A program made the translations under genes and the position numbers. 12,339 nt of DNA, taken from contig CAJWHU010000037.1 of the NCBI GenBank assembly GCA_913041325.1, positions 1 to 12,339 of the forward strand, in the 5' to 3' direction. This document shows positions 1 through 7,176 of this stretch, in pieces (the first letter of the stretch is position 1; each line of letters begins with the position of its first letter). The notes under the pieces were generated by a model that was not told where the DNA came from, searched no databases, and saw nothing but the letters and a program-made list of their open reading frames with translations. The stretch comes from an uncultured Fidelibacterota bacterium (lineage in GTDB: Bacteria; Marinisomatota; Marinisomatia; Marinisomatales; UBA1611).

Positions 1-354
1 CTTTTTGGTTGTGATGAATCAGCGTACTCAATTTTCGAAATGGATTTAATTGGTACCGCGGGTCGGCTACATATCTCTAATGGCGGACAAAACCTTGAAT
101 TTTATACCCCTCAACCGAGCTTACACTATCCAGGTTATTCAATGCTCCAAGCTTCAACCAGCCCGATCATTGGCGATATGAAAGATCTCATCCTTCACGC
201 GGTCAATAACTTGGTTTTAGCCTATGAGCAAAAAGCGGAACTCATCTCGCCGGGATCTGAAGCACTGGTGCCAGTGTTTACCGTTGAAGCCATTTTGCAC
301 TCCCTTTCCAAGGGAGGAATTTGGGAAAAAGTCATATCCAGTCCATTTTCTTGA
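1..354 (+). CDS. Gfo/Idh/MocA-family sugar oxidoreductase, C-terminal end only
   Basis: The frame is open from base 1 to TGA at 352-354 and shows the last 117 residues of a protein that begins before the window. The run EMDLIGTAGRLHISNGG followed by an LEFYTP strand matches the C-terminal substrate-binding domain of NAD(P)-dependent Gfo/Idh/MocA oxidoreductases, where a strand reading like DLIGTKGRIRI is typical. The end, with a dispensable helix and FTVEAILHSLSKGG, also fits the usual final helix of the family. Such enzymes oxidise or reduce nucleotide-activated or free sugars (for example WlbA-like C3 dehydrogenation) and are common in polysaccharide loci. The Rossmann domain and catalytic lysine lie upstream, so substrate cannot be judged. 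It overlaps the next gene by one base. Family call is fairly sure; the exact reaction is unknown. Confidence 0.8.
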   Translation, partial: LFGCDESAYSIFEMDLIGTAGRLHISNGGQNLEFYTPQPSLHYPGYSMLQASTSPIIGDMKDLILHAVNNLVLAYEQKAELISPGSEALVPVFTVEAILHSLSKGGIWEKVISSPFS

Positions 355-1463
355 TGAGTTCCACCCTGTCGATTCTTGTGCTAGCCGGCGACCCTGGTGG
401 CGGTGCGGCTCTTGTTCCTGTATTACAACAGCTGATTTCGAAACAGAAAACGAATGTCCATGTTTACGCATATCGGCAATCGGCCAATCTTTTCAGACAG
501 CAGAAAATCCCTTTTGGGGAACTGACTGAAACCACTACCATTGATGACTGTCGGAGCTTGCTTGATCGACATCGACCCAGAGTTATTTTAACCGCCACAT
601 CTGTTAACGGAATTGATCTGGAGAAGAAACTCATAGCCGCTGCGCAGGAAGCACACATTCCTTCACTTGCGGTATTGGATTTCTGGACGAACTATCGTGC
701 ACGTTTTGAGAACGAGCATAGGCAACTCATATTCCTACCTGACCGTATTGCCGTGATGGATCAACGAGCTGTCACAGAGATGGGCAAGTTGGGGTTTCCC
801 GTTAACCAATTAATCATTACGGGACAGCCTGCACTTGATCGTTTTATTCGGGTTCCTCAGAAGGAAAGGTTGGCTATTCGTGCACGCCTGCGAGAACAGC
901 TAAAACTAACTTCCCAAGATCATCTCATCGTTTTCATTTCGCAAAATATTGAGGATGCATACCAAGATCTGATGAGCCCTGAGGACCCGGGTTACACAGA
1001 AAAGTCGGTATTTAAATGGTTGTTGAACCAAATTTTAACTCTTAAAAAGGAAGGAGGCTGTAACTCATTTGCGATCCTTATTAAACCCCATCCTTGTGAG
1101 CGGGAAGATTCCTGGACTGATATCCTCGCTCAATCTGATTTGGTTACAGTGGATCGGTTAAATGACACACACGACCTGGCTGTTGCAGCCGATCAGGTTA
1201 TTGGTATGTACAGTATAGCATTGATTGAATGTGCCCTTCTGGGTTGTCTCGTCGTTAGCTTCCAGCCCGATCGCGTTTCTCCCCCCAAGGATATTATAAA
1301 ACATTTTCCTGGAATTGACACGGTTACTAATGAAGGCGAGCTATTAAGTCTTGTAAGGGTTAATATGCTTAAGCCCCAAACTCATCTCACCCCAGAAAAA
1401 ACTCCTACCATTAAAACTGCTACATCTATCGTCACTCATGAATTACTATGCTTAATAAAATAA
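354..1463 (+). CDS. GT-B-fold glycosyltransferase / UDP-GlcNAc 2-epimerase-like protein
   Basis: A 369-residue protein. I chose ATG 354 because it overlaps the previous stop (TGATG) and places the first beta strand, LSILVLAGDPGGG (residues 5-17), right after the start. A TTG at 321 with GGGAGG three bases upstream is the alternative and adds 11 residues. A glycine-rich loop after the first strand, a central ITGQPALDRF (about 156-165) and a C-terminal IKPHPCE (about 243-249) resemble the two-Rossmann architecture of UDP-GlcNAc 2-epimerases, CDP-glycerol-type transferases and related GT-B proteins, in which a KPHP-like motif sits in the nucleotide-binding half. There is no signal peptide or membrane segment, so it is cytoplasmic. 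It is probably cotranscribed with the oxidoreductase before it. The fold is reasonably supported; epimerase versus transferase is not resolved. Confidence 0.65.
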   Translation: MSSTLSILVLAGDPGGGAALVPVLQQLISKQKTNVHVYAYRQSANLFRQQKIPFGELTETTTIDDCRSLLDRHRPRVILTATSVNGIDLEKKLIAAAQEAHIPSLAVLDFWTNYRARFENEHRQLIFLPDRIAVMDQRAVTEMGKLGFPVNQLIITGQPALDRFIRVPQKERLAIRARLREQLKLTSQDHLIVFISQNIEDAYQDLMSPEDPGYTEKSVFKWLLNQILTLKKEGGCNSFAILIKPHPCEREDSWTDILAQSDLVTVDRLNDTHDLAVAADQVIGMYSIALIECALLGCLVVSFQPDRVSPPKDIIKHFPGIDTVTNEGELLSLVRVNMLKPQTHLTPEKTPTIKTATSIVTHELLCLIK

Positions 1464-1678
1464 AGTTTTAATATCAGCTTACCTAAAAAAATATCTATTT
1501 TAAATGCAAGTAGTTTTAGCCGTAAAAATAAGCAACTTATATAATTGAATTTAATAATAATTTATATCCTTTCAAACTTACAAAATGTAAGTACAATTCC
1601 ATTACTAATTAGACTACGAACATAAAAAATGTTATTATATGAAATATTTGAAAAAGTTTTTAACTAAGAACAACCCTA

Positions 1679-1774
1679 ATGAACAAAATCCCCAATCTTA
1701 GTAAAAATCTGCATGCATGTGAGGACTACCAATTATACTTCCGATATGTATTGATTACCATGCAGGAAGTCTAA
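1679..1774 (+). pseudogene. possible scrap of a GT2-type glycosyltransferase
   Basis: A 31-codon frame from ATG 1679 contains ACEDYQLYFRYVL (codons at 1715-1753). This resembles the ACEDYDLWLR segment that follows the catalytic region in many family 2 glycosyltransferases of polysaccharide loci. The frame then stops, and downstream frames carry further stops. The resemblance is short and was judged by eye, and an inverted repeat spans the same bases, so it could be chance. If real, it is the relic of a glycosyltransferase gene that once lay between the two flanking genes. Confidence 0.25.
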
Positions 1775-1777
1775 GAT
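1695..1777. repeat. imperfect inverted repeat, possible hairpin
   Basis: ATCTTAG (1695-1701) and CTGCATG (1709-1715) on the left are the exact reverse complements of CTAAGAT (1771-1777) and CATGCAG (1759-1765) on the right. The arms are therefore two seven-base stems separated by unpaired segments of 7 and 5 bases, enclosing a loop of about 43 bases. The core also contains the self-complementary TGCATGCA. It could be an RNA structure upstream of the acetyltransferase gene or the trace of a mobile-element end. No transposase remnant is visible. The pairing is seen directly; a function is not. Confidence 0.45.
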
Positions 1778-1896
1778 GCGTTAAAGTAACAGATCAGGCA
1801 GCTCGAACAAAATCCGATATTACCTTTTTGCACTGCAATACTGTAAAGTAGTAATCTTACCTAGCTTCCTGAACCGACTTATTTAAAAAATAAAGT

Positions 1897-2568
1897 ATGA
1901 AAGAAACCCAAACATTTTTAGAAGGAACAGTAGTGAACCTGTGCATTCCCGATATAGACCGTGATGTATATGACGGTCATTGGCATGAATGGTTTAATGA
2001 TCCCAAAATCACCGAGTATCTAATTCATGGGGTTCACCCACTTTCATGTAAACAAGAGGCGGCTATCGTAAAAGAAGAGATTGAGCGGTCTGATTCAATC
2101 TTGCTTACAATCAGACAAAAGAGTTCTGGTAAGCATATTGGTGTTATATCATTAAAAAGGATAGACCATTTAAATCGAAATGCGGAGATTGGCTTGGTCA
2201 TGGGCCCTTATCGTATCTTAGGGGCTGCTCTAGAGGCAATGGCCCTCATGACTCAACATGGATTTGATCGTCTAAATCTAGAGAAAATTTATGCAAGTCA
2301 GCATGAAGGACTTTGGAAATGGGTGAACACTTTAGAACTCATTGGTTATCGTATCGAGGGATTTCGACAAAATTTTGGTATTCGAAATGGATTATCTTAT
2401 GGGGTAATTTCTACAGGTGTAACAGCGGGGCAATTTAATTCTCTGAAAGACGCCCGCGGTGGTAATGTTCTTCTTCCTTCTGTTGAAAAGTTATGTCAAC
2501 AACGTCGTCAAGAAAACCTAGTTGATGAGCTGAAAGAATTCTTAAAGACGCTTCACAATAATTTGTAA
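1897..2568 (+). CDS. GNAT-family N-acetyltransferase (RimJ/RimL-like)
   Basis: A 223-residue cytoplasmic protein. ATG 1897 is the first start after an in-frame TAA at 1891-1893; there is no clear Shine-Dalgarno sequence. The N-terminal half has the EWFNDPKITEYL segment (about 31-42) typical of RimJ/RimL-type GNATs. The acetyl-CoA pyrophosphate loop is RILGAA (106-111), which fits the R/Q-x-x-G-x-G/A pattern and is followed by the usual helix and the FDRLNLEKIYA strand (123-133). A later IGYRIEGFRQN matches the family's GF-x-x-EG-x-x-R ending. About 50 residues beyond this are extra and lack recognisable features. In this setting it probably acetylates an amino group on a nucleotide-activated sugar, as WecD- or PseH-like enzymes do. 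It stands apart from its neighbours, with gaps of several hundred bases on both sides. Confidence 0.75.
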   Translation: MKETQTFLEGTVVNLCIPDIDRDVYDGHWHEWFNDPKITEYLIHGVHPLSCKQEAAIVKEEIERSDSILLTIRQKSSGKHIGVISLKRIDHLNRNAEIGLVMGPYRILGAALEAMALMTQHGFDRLNLEKIYASQHEGLWKWVNTLELIGYRIEGFRQNFGIRNGLSYGVISTGVTAGQFNSLKDARGGNVLLPSVEKLCQQRRQENLVDELKEFLKTLHNNL

Positions 2569-2595
2569 ACATCTTTTTTACTATAAGGAGACTCT

Positions 2596-2836
2596 ATTTT
2601 AAAAGATGAATACAAAGATTTCTACGATGAATTGCTAAATGCAAAATGATTCATACTTTTTCATAGTTTGCTTCAATTCCACTAATTGCAATTCATGAAG
2701 ATACAAACGAGTGGTGGAATAACTCCAAGACCAAAAACTAAAAAACAAATGGTTGGATAAAAATTTTGGTAAACCTATAAAAGTGATAGTTTTTTTGTTA
2801 GATTTGAATAGTATTTCAAATGAAAGTTTAAGTTGA
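2596..2836 (+). pseudogene. decayed coding sequence upstream of the glutamine-kinase-like gene
   Basis: AAGGAG at 2585-2590 looks like a ribosome binding site but is followed at the right distance only by ATT (2596). The frame then reads ILKDEYKDFYDELLNAK and stops at 2647-2649. One base over, NDSYFFIVCFNSTN follows on, and the same frame continues with two stops (2696-2698 region and 2720-2722) to WLDKNFGKPIKVIVFLLDL. It ends at TGA 2834-2836, which overlaps the next gene's ATG as TGATG. Such a coupled junction is unlikely by chance, so I read this as the wreck of a gene of about 80 codons with a lost start, one frameshift and two nonsense changes. I do not recognise the family. Confidence 0.35.
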
Positions 2837-4887
2837 TGCGAAATGTAAATATTTCATCGCACAGCAAGGCAGATATGCTTGTTATATTATCTTCTAAATT
2901 ATCAGGAAATGGATTTAAACTACCTAACTTTATTATATTTAATGTAGAAGAATGGAACCGTGATTCGTATTACATTATCGGTCAAATTAAATCAAATTTT
3001 CAAAGTAACCTAATTGCAATTCGCTCCTCTTCAAAGCATGAAGATGGCTTGGATTTTTCTTCTGCTGGCAAATACCATTCTGAACTAAACATCGATTCCA
3101 ATTATGAGTCTTCGATCAGAAAGGCAATTGATGATGTAATTGCTAGCTACTTAATCGATGGAAAAGATATTTATTTTAGTCAAGTAATTGTTCAGGAAAT
3201 GATAACTAATCCTATAATGAGCGGGGTTCTTTTTTCGTACGAATTATCTAGTGGAGCACCTTATCATGTAATCAACTATGATGATGTTACAGGCAGAACG
3301 GACAGAGTGACATCAGGAATAGGTGAATATTCAAATCGCACGCTTTATATTCGAAGAAACGGACAGGAGTCGATTCGCTCTGAAAGATTTAAAAGTTTAA
3401 TCTCTGCAGTCAGAGAATTGGAGGACACATTGAAGACCAATCATATAGATATCGAGTTTGCAATGAATGATAAACTTGAGCCTATTCTGTTTCAAGCTCG
3501 TCCATTAACTGGAACTGCCAAATGGGATTTTGAACAACTTGAAAAATCAGATTCTCTAATTGTTTCCACCAAATCCAATTTAGAGAATGCTCTAAAGAGT
3601 GCCCCTGGAATCTTCGGAAACTCTAATATCTTTGGACAAATGCCTGATTGGAACCCTGCAGAGATGATTGGAAGAGTTCCACGTGCTTTAGCATATTCTC
3701 TCTATGAAGAACTCATCACCAACGGTCCATGGCTTACAGGAAGGTCAAGTATGGGATACCACCTTCCCCCAGCTAATAAACTAATGTTTTCTTTTGCCGG
3801 GCAACCATACATAGATGTAAGACTGAGTTTTAATTCTTTTCTCCCAGCAAATTTATCTTCAACAACTTCTAATAAATTAATTAATCATTGGCTCTCTAAA
3901 TTAATTGAGGCACCTCATTATCATGATAAAGTTGAATTTGAAATCGTTACTTCATGCTATGACTTCGATTTCGACACAAAAGCTGTAAAACTTTTGGATG
4001 GGGTGCTTGAACAGCAAGAACTAAAAGAATTCAAGGACAAACTAAAGGATCTTACATTTCCACTGCTGAAGGGAGAAGGTGAATCATCTATACAAAAATG
4101 CCTTGATAAAATTTGGCAACTTGAAGCAAAGCAAAATGAAAACGGTTTGATCCATTCGTCTTTGAACGAAATCATTGAAGATTGCATATCACTTGGTACG
4201 GTTCCTTTTTCTATGCTTGCGAGGCATGGTTTTATTGCCTCCTCCATAATAGAATCATTAGTGAGGCTGAATATTTTTGATAATAATGATATCTCTGCTT
4301 TTCATTCTTCTACTCAGACAGTAGCGAGTAAATTAGTTGAGGATATGGATCTGCTAAATGGTACTGAAAAGGAAAGAGAAGAATTTTTTAAGAGCTATGG
4401 ACATCTTCGCCCTGGTACTTATGACATCCTTTCTCCGAGATACAGTGAATTATCAGTGAAAGAATTTACCTTGCCGGCAGAAACAATCCGATCCGCAAAG
4501 GAACAATCTTTCATTCTTCATCCAAGACAAAAAGAAAAGATTGATCAGTTGCTTGGAAAGGAAGAATGTACTGACTTTTCTGCTTATCGACTGATTAAAT
4601 ATTTAAGACAGGCAATTGAAGGCAGAGAGTACGGGAAATTTATCTTTACACGATCGGTTAGTGCCATTCTTGAAAGTATTGCATATTGGGGATCAAAGTT
4701 AGGGGTTTCGCGCGAAATTTTATCACACCTCTCCATTTCCGAAGTCAGAAATTTTCAGAAGGAAGCATCCAGCGACCTACAGCTGAATCTTGAATGGTTA
4801 AAGAAAGTAGCTGATTCCAATAAAGAACAGGAACCTTTGTCGTTCCATTCGCCTACCGCAATTTCTTACGGACTCGCATGGTGTTGA
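2836..4887 (+). CDS. L-glutamine kinase-like protein (Cj1418-type, PEP-synthase fold), ATP-grasp and central domains, broken by a frameshift
   Basis: ATG 2836 overlaps the stop of the upstream relic (TGATG); TTG 2833 would add one residue. Residues about 60-230 form a PPDK/PEP-synthase ATP-grasp domain: AIRSSSKHED (62-70) with SSAGKYHS after it, VIVQEMI (118-124) followed by SGVLFS, the IDIEFAM strand (205-211) and LFQARPLT (218-225). A central helical region of about 400 residues follows. The frame then stops at 4885-4887, while the phosphohistidine domain continues in another frame to 5239. With one base removed, the whole would be exactly 800 residues. ATP-grasp, then substrate domain, then His domain, with no PEP barrel, is the order in rifampicin phosphotransferase and in C. 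jejuni Cj1418. Cj1418 phosphorylates the amide nitrogen of L-glutamine (ATP to AMP and Pi). The neighbouring Cj1415/1416/1417-type genes support the latter function. Confidence 0.75.
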   Translation: MRNVNISSHSKADMLVILSSKLSGNGFKLPNFIIFNVEEWNRDSYYIIGQIKSNFQSNLIAIRSSSKHEDGLDFSSAGKYHSELNIDSNYESSIRKAIDDVIASYLIDGKDIYFSQVIVQEMITNPIMSGVLFSYELSSGAPYHVINYDDVTGRTDRVTSGIGEYSNRTLYIRRNGQESIRSERFKSLISAVRELEDTLKTNHIDIEFAMNDKLEPILFQARPLTGTAKWDFEQLEKSDSLIVSTKSNLENALKSAPGIFGNSNIFGQMPDWNPAEMIGRVPRALAYSLYEELITNGPWLTGRSSMGYHLPPANKLMFSFAGQPYIDVRLSFNSFLPANLSSTTSNKLINHWLSKLIEAPHYHDKVEFEIVTSCYDFDFDTKAVKLLDGVLEQQELKEFKDKLKDLTFPLLKGEGESSIQKCLDKIWQLEAKQNENGLIHSSLNEIIEDCISLGTVPFSMLARHGFIASSIIESLVRLNIFDNNDISAFHSSTQTVASKLVEDMDLLNGTEKEREEFFKSYGHLRPGTYDILSPRYSELSVKEFTLPAETIRSAKEQSFILHPRQKEKIDQLLGKEECTDFSAYRLIKYLRQAIEGREYGKFIFTRSVSAILESIAYWGSKLGVSREILSHLSISEVRNFQKEASSDLQLNLEWLKKVADSNKEQEPLSFHSPTAISYGLAWC

Positions 4888-5239
4888 TGTTGTCCCATTT
4901 CAAGTTTCCCAACCAAACTTCATCTCAACCAAAAAGATAACCGGAGAAGTAATCTTTCTTGATAAAGGATTTTGCTCTGACCCATTGGTTGGAAAAGTCA
5001 TTTTGATAGAAAATGCTGACCCTGGTTTTGATTGGATATTCTCACAAAACATTCTGGCATTAATTACTAAGTATGGCGGAGCAAATTACCACATGGCTAT
5101 GGGATGTAATGAATTTGGCATACCCGCGGCTATTGGATGCGGGGAGCAGAGATTTGAAGCTATGAAAAAAGCTCAAAGCATATCATTAGATTGTTCCTCG
5201 AGAGTTTTGACTCCTCTTTTTCAAAAAAACAAAAAATAA
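4811..5239 (+). CDS. C-terminal phosphohistidine (PEP-utiliser mobile) domain of the same glutamine-kinase-like protein, out of frame
   Basis: After an in-frame TAG at 4808-4810 this frame stays open. From about 4841 it reads SIRLPQFLTDSHGVDVVPF, then PNFIS, ITGEVIFLD and VGKVILIENADPGFDWIF, the swivelling domain of PEP synthases. TKYGGANYHMA carries the expected phosphate-carrying histidine (codon 5090-5092), in the place of GG-x-TSH-AA in pyruvate-phosphate dikinase. The only ordinary start in this frame is TTG 4985, which would cut off the first strands, so this is not a sensible stand-alone gene. It is the displaced tail of the preceding frame, needing loss of one base (or gain of two) somewhere in 4811-4845. 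That may be a sequencing error, a true null mutation or, less likely, a programmed shift. The next gene starts four bases after its stop. Confidence 0.8.
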   Translation: MIPIKNRNLCRSIRLPQFLTDSHGVDVVPFQVSQPNFISTKKITGEVIFLDKGFCSDPLVGKVILIENADPGFDWIFSQNILALITKYGGANYHMAMGCNEFGIPAAIGCGEQRFEAMKKAQSISLDCSSRVLTPLFQKNKK

Positions 5240-5243
5240 AAGT

Positions 5244-5771
5244 ATGGTTATCTGGCTAATTGGACTCTCAGGTGCGGGAAAAACTACCATTGGCGAGTTG
5301 CTTTATTTGAAGATGAAAGCCATTCGACCAAATACGGTGTTTATTGATGGAGACAAATTTAGAGAAGTAATGGGAGGCGAATTAGGTCACTCCCTAGAAG
5401 ATCGTAAAAAAAACGCGGATCGTATTTGTCGTTTTTGCCACTTCCTTGAGGAACAAAATATTGATGTAGTTTGTTCAATACTATCGCTTTTTTCTGACTC
5501 ACGAACTTGGAACCGGAAAAATTTCAGGCAATACCTCGAGATTTTTATTGATGTACCAATTGAAATCTTAGCTCAGCGAAACCCCAAAGGTATTTACAGA
5601 AAAGCCGCAAAAGGAGAAATTTCTAATGTTGCAGGATTGGATCTACATTTTGATAAACCATCAAGGCCAGACCTTACTGTAAAAAATTATGGTCCAAATA
5701 CCTCAGCCAATTCCGCCGCACTCGAAATCTTTAATCTTTTTTTAGAAAAACGGAAGGGAAATGAGTCTTGA
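5244..5771 (+). CDS. APS-kinase-like kinase, probable cytidine diphosphoramidate kinase (Cj1415-type)
   Basis: A 175-residue P-loop kinase with the CysC fold. It has Walker A GLSGAGKTT (7-15), the DGDKFR motif (35-40; DGDNVR in CysC), a lid-like SLFSDSRTWNR (81-91), EIFIDVP (99-105) and KGIYRKAAKGEISN (115-128), the substrate loop of APS kinases. True APS kinases phosphorylate the 3'-OH of adenylyl sulfate. No ATP sulfurylase or sulfotransferase lies nearby. In C. jejuni the APS-kinase homologue Cj1415 instead phosphorylates the ribose 3'-OH of cytidine diphosphoramidate. The presence of Cj1416-, Cj1417- and Cj1418-type genes in the same block makes that the better call. ATG 5244 sits four bases after the previous stop, with only an A-rich leader and no clear Shine-Dalgarno sequence. 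An A8 run lies at 5406-5413. Cytoplasmic. Confidence 0.75.
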   Translation: MVIWLIGLSGAGKTTIGELLYLKMKAIRPNTVFIDGDKFREVMGGELGHSLEDRKKNADRICRFCHFLEEQNIDVVCSILSLFSDSRTWNRKNFRQYLEIFIDVPIEILAQRNPKGIYRKAAKGEISNVAGLDLHFDKPSRPDLTVKNYGPNTSANSAALEIFNLFLEKRKGNES

Positions 5772-6451
5772 AATACCAATTCAGCTCACGGAATCTTCAT
5801 GTAGAACCTGAAAGATATCACTTTTGCAAGACAGGAGACGGTAGTTTTATATCCAGTTTTCTGGAAGGACGCTTTCTTCGTATAGATCAACTACTCGCCT
5901 CCTTAAAATCCGTTCCCGTCCCCTCCGAATTAGTCGAGGCGAATTCATTACCTGCACTTTATTCCAGCGATTGCTCCCTAAAGCAGTATCCGATTCTGGA
6001 AGATTACAATTTAGAAAATTGGCTTGATAATCAAAAATGTAAACAAGGGAAAGATGGTTTTTGGAACACTAAAGCTACTCTTAACAGACTTCTCCTCAAT
6101 CAGTTAAAAGAAGATATCACAACTGAGGAAGAAATTATACTCGAAAAGCTAGCCCGTAAATTTGAAATCTCCAGACATGTATATCTCTACTACAGCACTG
6201 ATTTCCGCAAGAAAGAATCTACTTGTGACGACTTTGCAGTATACGGTTTGCTTGCGATAAATCTGTTAGTCCGATTCAAAAAAAACAACAACCTAATGCT
6301 CTTGAATGCAGCTTTAAAAATCAATGATATGCTAGTTTCACTAGAAGTGCCAAAACGCTTCGAACACCTTGCCCTCCACATAGCTAGTTCAGCCATCGAA
6401 ACTTCGCTCGTATTGAGCCTATGCCAAAGCCAAGGCTTACATCTTAAATAA
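5768..6451 (+). CDS. unrecognised 227-residue protein of the phosphoramidate block
   Basis: I do not recognise this family. TTG 5768 overlaps the stop of the kinase gene as TTGA and has GAAGGGA (5753-5759) about eight bases upstream, one of the better ribosome binding sites here. There is no signal peptide, membrane segment or nucleotide-binding motif. The first 95 residues are mixed and contain many aromatic residues. From about 105 on the sequence looks mostly helical, with charged, amphipathic stretches such as EEEIILEKLARKF and hydrophobic ones such as AVYGLLAINLLVRF and HLALHIASSAIETSL near the end. It is joined to the formyltransferase-like gene by TAATG at 6449-6453, so the two are probably made together, perhaps as partners. 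Cytoplasmic location and a role in making or handing on the modification are inference only. Confidence 0.65.
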   Translation: MKYQFSSRNLHVEPERYHFCKTGDGSFISSFLEGRFLRIDQLLASLKSVPVPSELVEANSLPALYSSDCSLKQYPILEDYNLENWLDNQKCKQGKDGFWNTKATLNRLLLNQLKEDITTEEEIILEKLARKFEISRHVYLYYSTDFRKKESTCDDFAVYGLLAINLLVRFKKNNNLMLLNAALKINDMLVSLEVPKRFEHLALHIASSAIETSLVLSLCQSQGLHLK

Positions 6452-7176
6452 TGCTGTCTCAAGTAGCCATCCTTGCTGCTGACACATGCAGAAGCCGAAT
6501 ATACCTCCAGCACTTGAGATCTAAAGGCCTCGTCCCAAGTTTCGCCTTGGTTTTATCTCAGGCATCTGACAGGCATCTCCTTACAAATATTGACAAAGAA
6601 ATTCTCAGGGAAGACAATAAATATTCCTATAATTTGGAAACTCCAGTTTGCGAAATGCTTGAGAATTTCGGGGTCCCATACCAAACTATAACCTGTGAGG
6701 ATCCAAACTCCACTAGTTGCCAAAGTGCTATAAAAAACCTCAATCAAAAGTGGATCGTTTATTCTGGCCCTGGAGGCAAGATTCTAAGTAAAGAAACTCT
6801 AAATCTTGGGAAAAAGTTTTTACATGCACACCCCGGTCTTCTTCCGGCATACAAAGGAAGTACAACCATCTACTACTCGCTCTTAGCTGAAGGTTTTTGT
6901 GGAGTATCGGCTTTTATAATGGATGAAAAAATCGACAATGGTCCGATTATCATCCAAAGAAAATTCCCCCCTCCCGTTGATCGACGTAACATAGATCTTT
7001 TTTACGATTCATATATTAGAGCTGAACTGTTGGCAGAAGTTTTACCAACCCTAGATAAACCTGAAATGAAAATTCTGCCACAAGGCGAGAATACAAAAAG
7101 TCAAACTTACCATGTCATACATCCAATTCTGAAAAGCATAGCTATCTACGGAAAAAAAAGTGAGAAAAACCTTTAG
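6451..7176 (+). CDS. formyltransferase-fold protein with an altered catalytic triad
   Basis: A 241-residue protein starting at ATG 6451, overlapping the previous stop. The centre is the formyltransferase core: FLHAHPGLLPAYKGSTT (123-139), then GVSAFIMDEKIDNGPII (151-167). In GART, Fmt and ArnA/QdtF-type sugar formyltransferases the N10-formyl-THF-dependent triad is Asn-x-His plus Asp. Here the His (H127) and Asp (D162) are present, but the Asn position is His (H125). The N-terminal strand VAILAADTCRSR (5-16) and IVYSGPG (102-108) fit the Rossmann core. Sugar N-formylation (for example of Qui3N or Qui4N) is common in O-antigens, so that is the default guess. The changed residue and the position inside a phosphoramidate block leave open another acyl or one-carbon reaction. 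It overlaps the next gene by 17 bases, with an A8 run at the junction. Confidence 0.7.
   Translation: MLSQVAILAADTCRSRIYLQHLRSKGLVPSFALVLSQASDRHLLTNIDKEILREDNKYSYNLETPVCEMLENFGVPYQTITCEDPNSTSCQSAIKNLNQKWIVYSGPGGKILSKETLNLGKKFLHAHPGLLPAYKGSTTIYYSLLAEGFCGVSAFIMDEKIDNGPIIIQRKFPPPVDRRNIDLFYDSYIRAELLAEVLPTLDKPEMKILPQGENTKSQTYHVIHPILKSIAIYGKKSEKNL

Larger units (their letters stand above)
1464..1896. other. 433-base AT-rich intergenic stretch between the GT-B-like gene and the acetyltransferase gene
   Basis: No intact gene is seen on either strand. The first 200 bases are very AT-rich with frequent stops in all frames. The second half is less AT-rich and holds an imperfect inverted repeat and a possible glycosyltransferase scrap (listed separately). 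I see no GC-rich hairpin with a T run that would be a convincing terminator after 1463, and no strong -35/-10 pair. A promoter for the acetyltransferase gene may lie here but cannot be placed. Confidence 0.6.

Noticed and set aside
217..471. Minus-strand frame opposite the oxidoreductase/GT-B junction
   Set aside because: Shadow of two overlapping plus-strand genes; the translation shows no family features.
3957..4247. Minus-strand 96-codon frame
   Set aside because: Lies wholly inside the glutamine-kinase-like gene and has serine-rich, featureless sequence typical of an antisense shadow.
2836..5239. True PEP synthase or pyruvate-phosphate dikinase
   Set aside because: The protein ends after the phosphohistidine domain and lacks the C-terminal PEP/pyruvate-binding barrel; the context is a glycan locus.
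5406..5413. A8 run in the kinase gene (and similar A8 runs at 6268-6275 and 7152-7159) as phase-variation tracts
   Set aside because: A runs of this length are frequent in this AT-rich DNA; unlike the G8 run they do not stand out.
5244..5771. Sulfate activation (CysC) as the role of the APS-kinase-like gene
   Set aside because: No ATP sulfurylase, sulfotransferase or PAPS-using gene is in the window, while three other Cj1415-Cj1418-type genes are.
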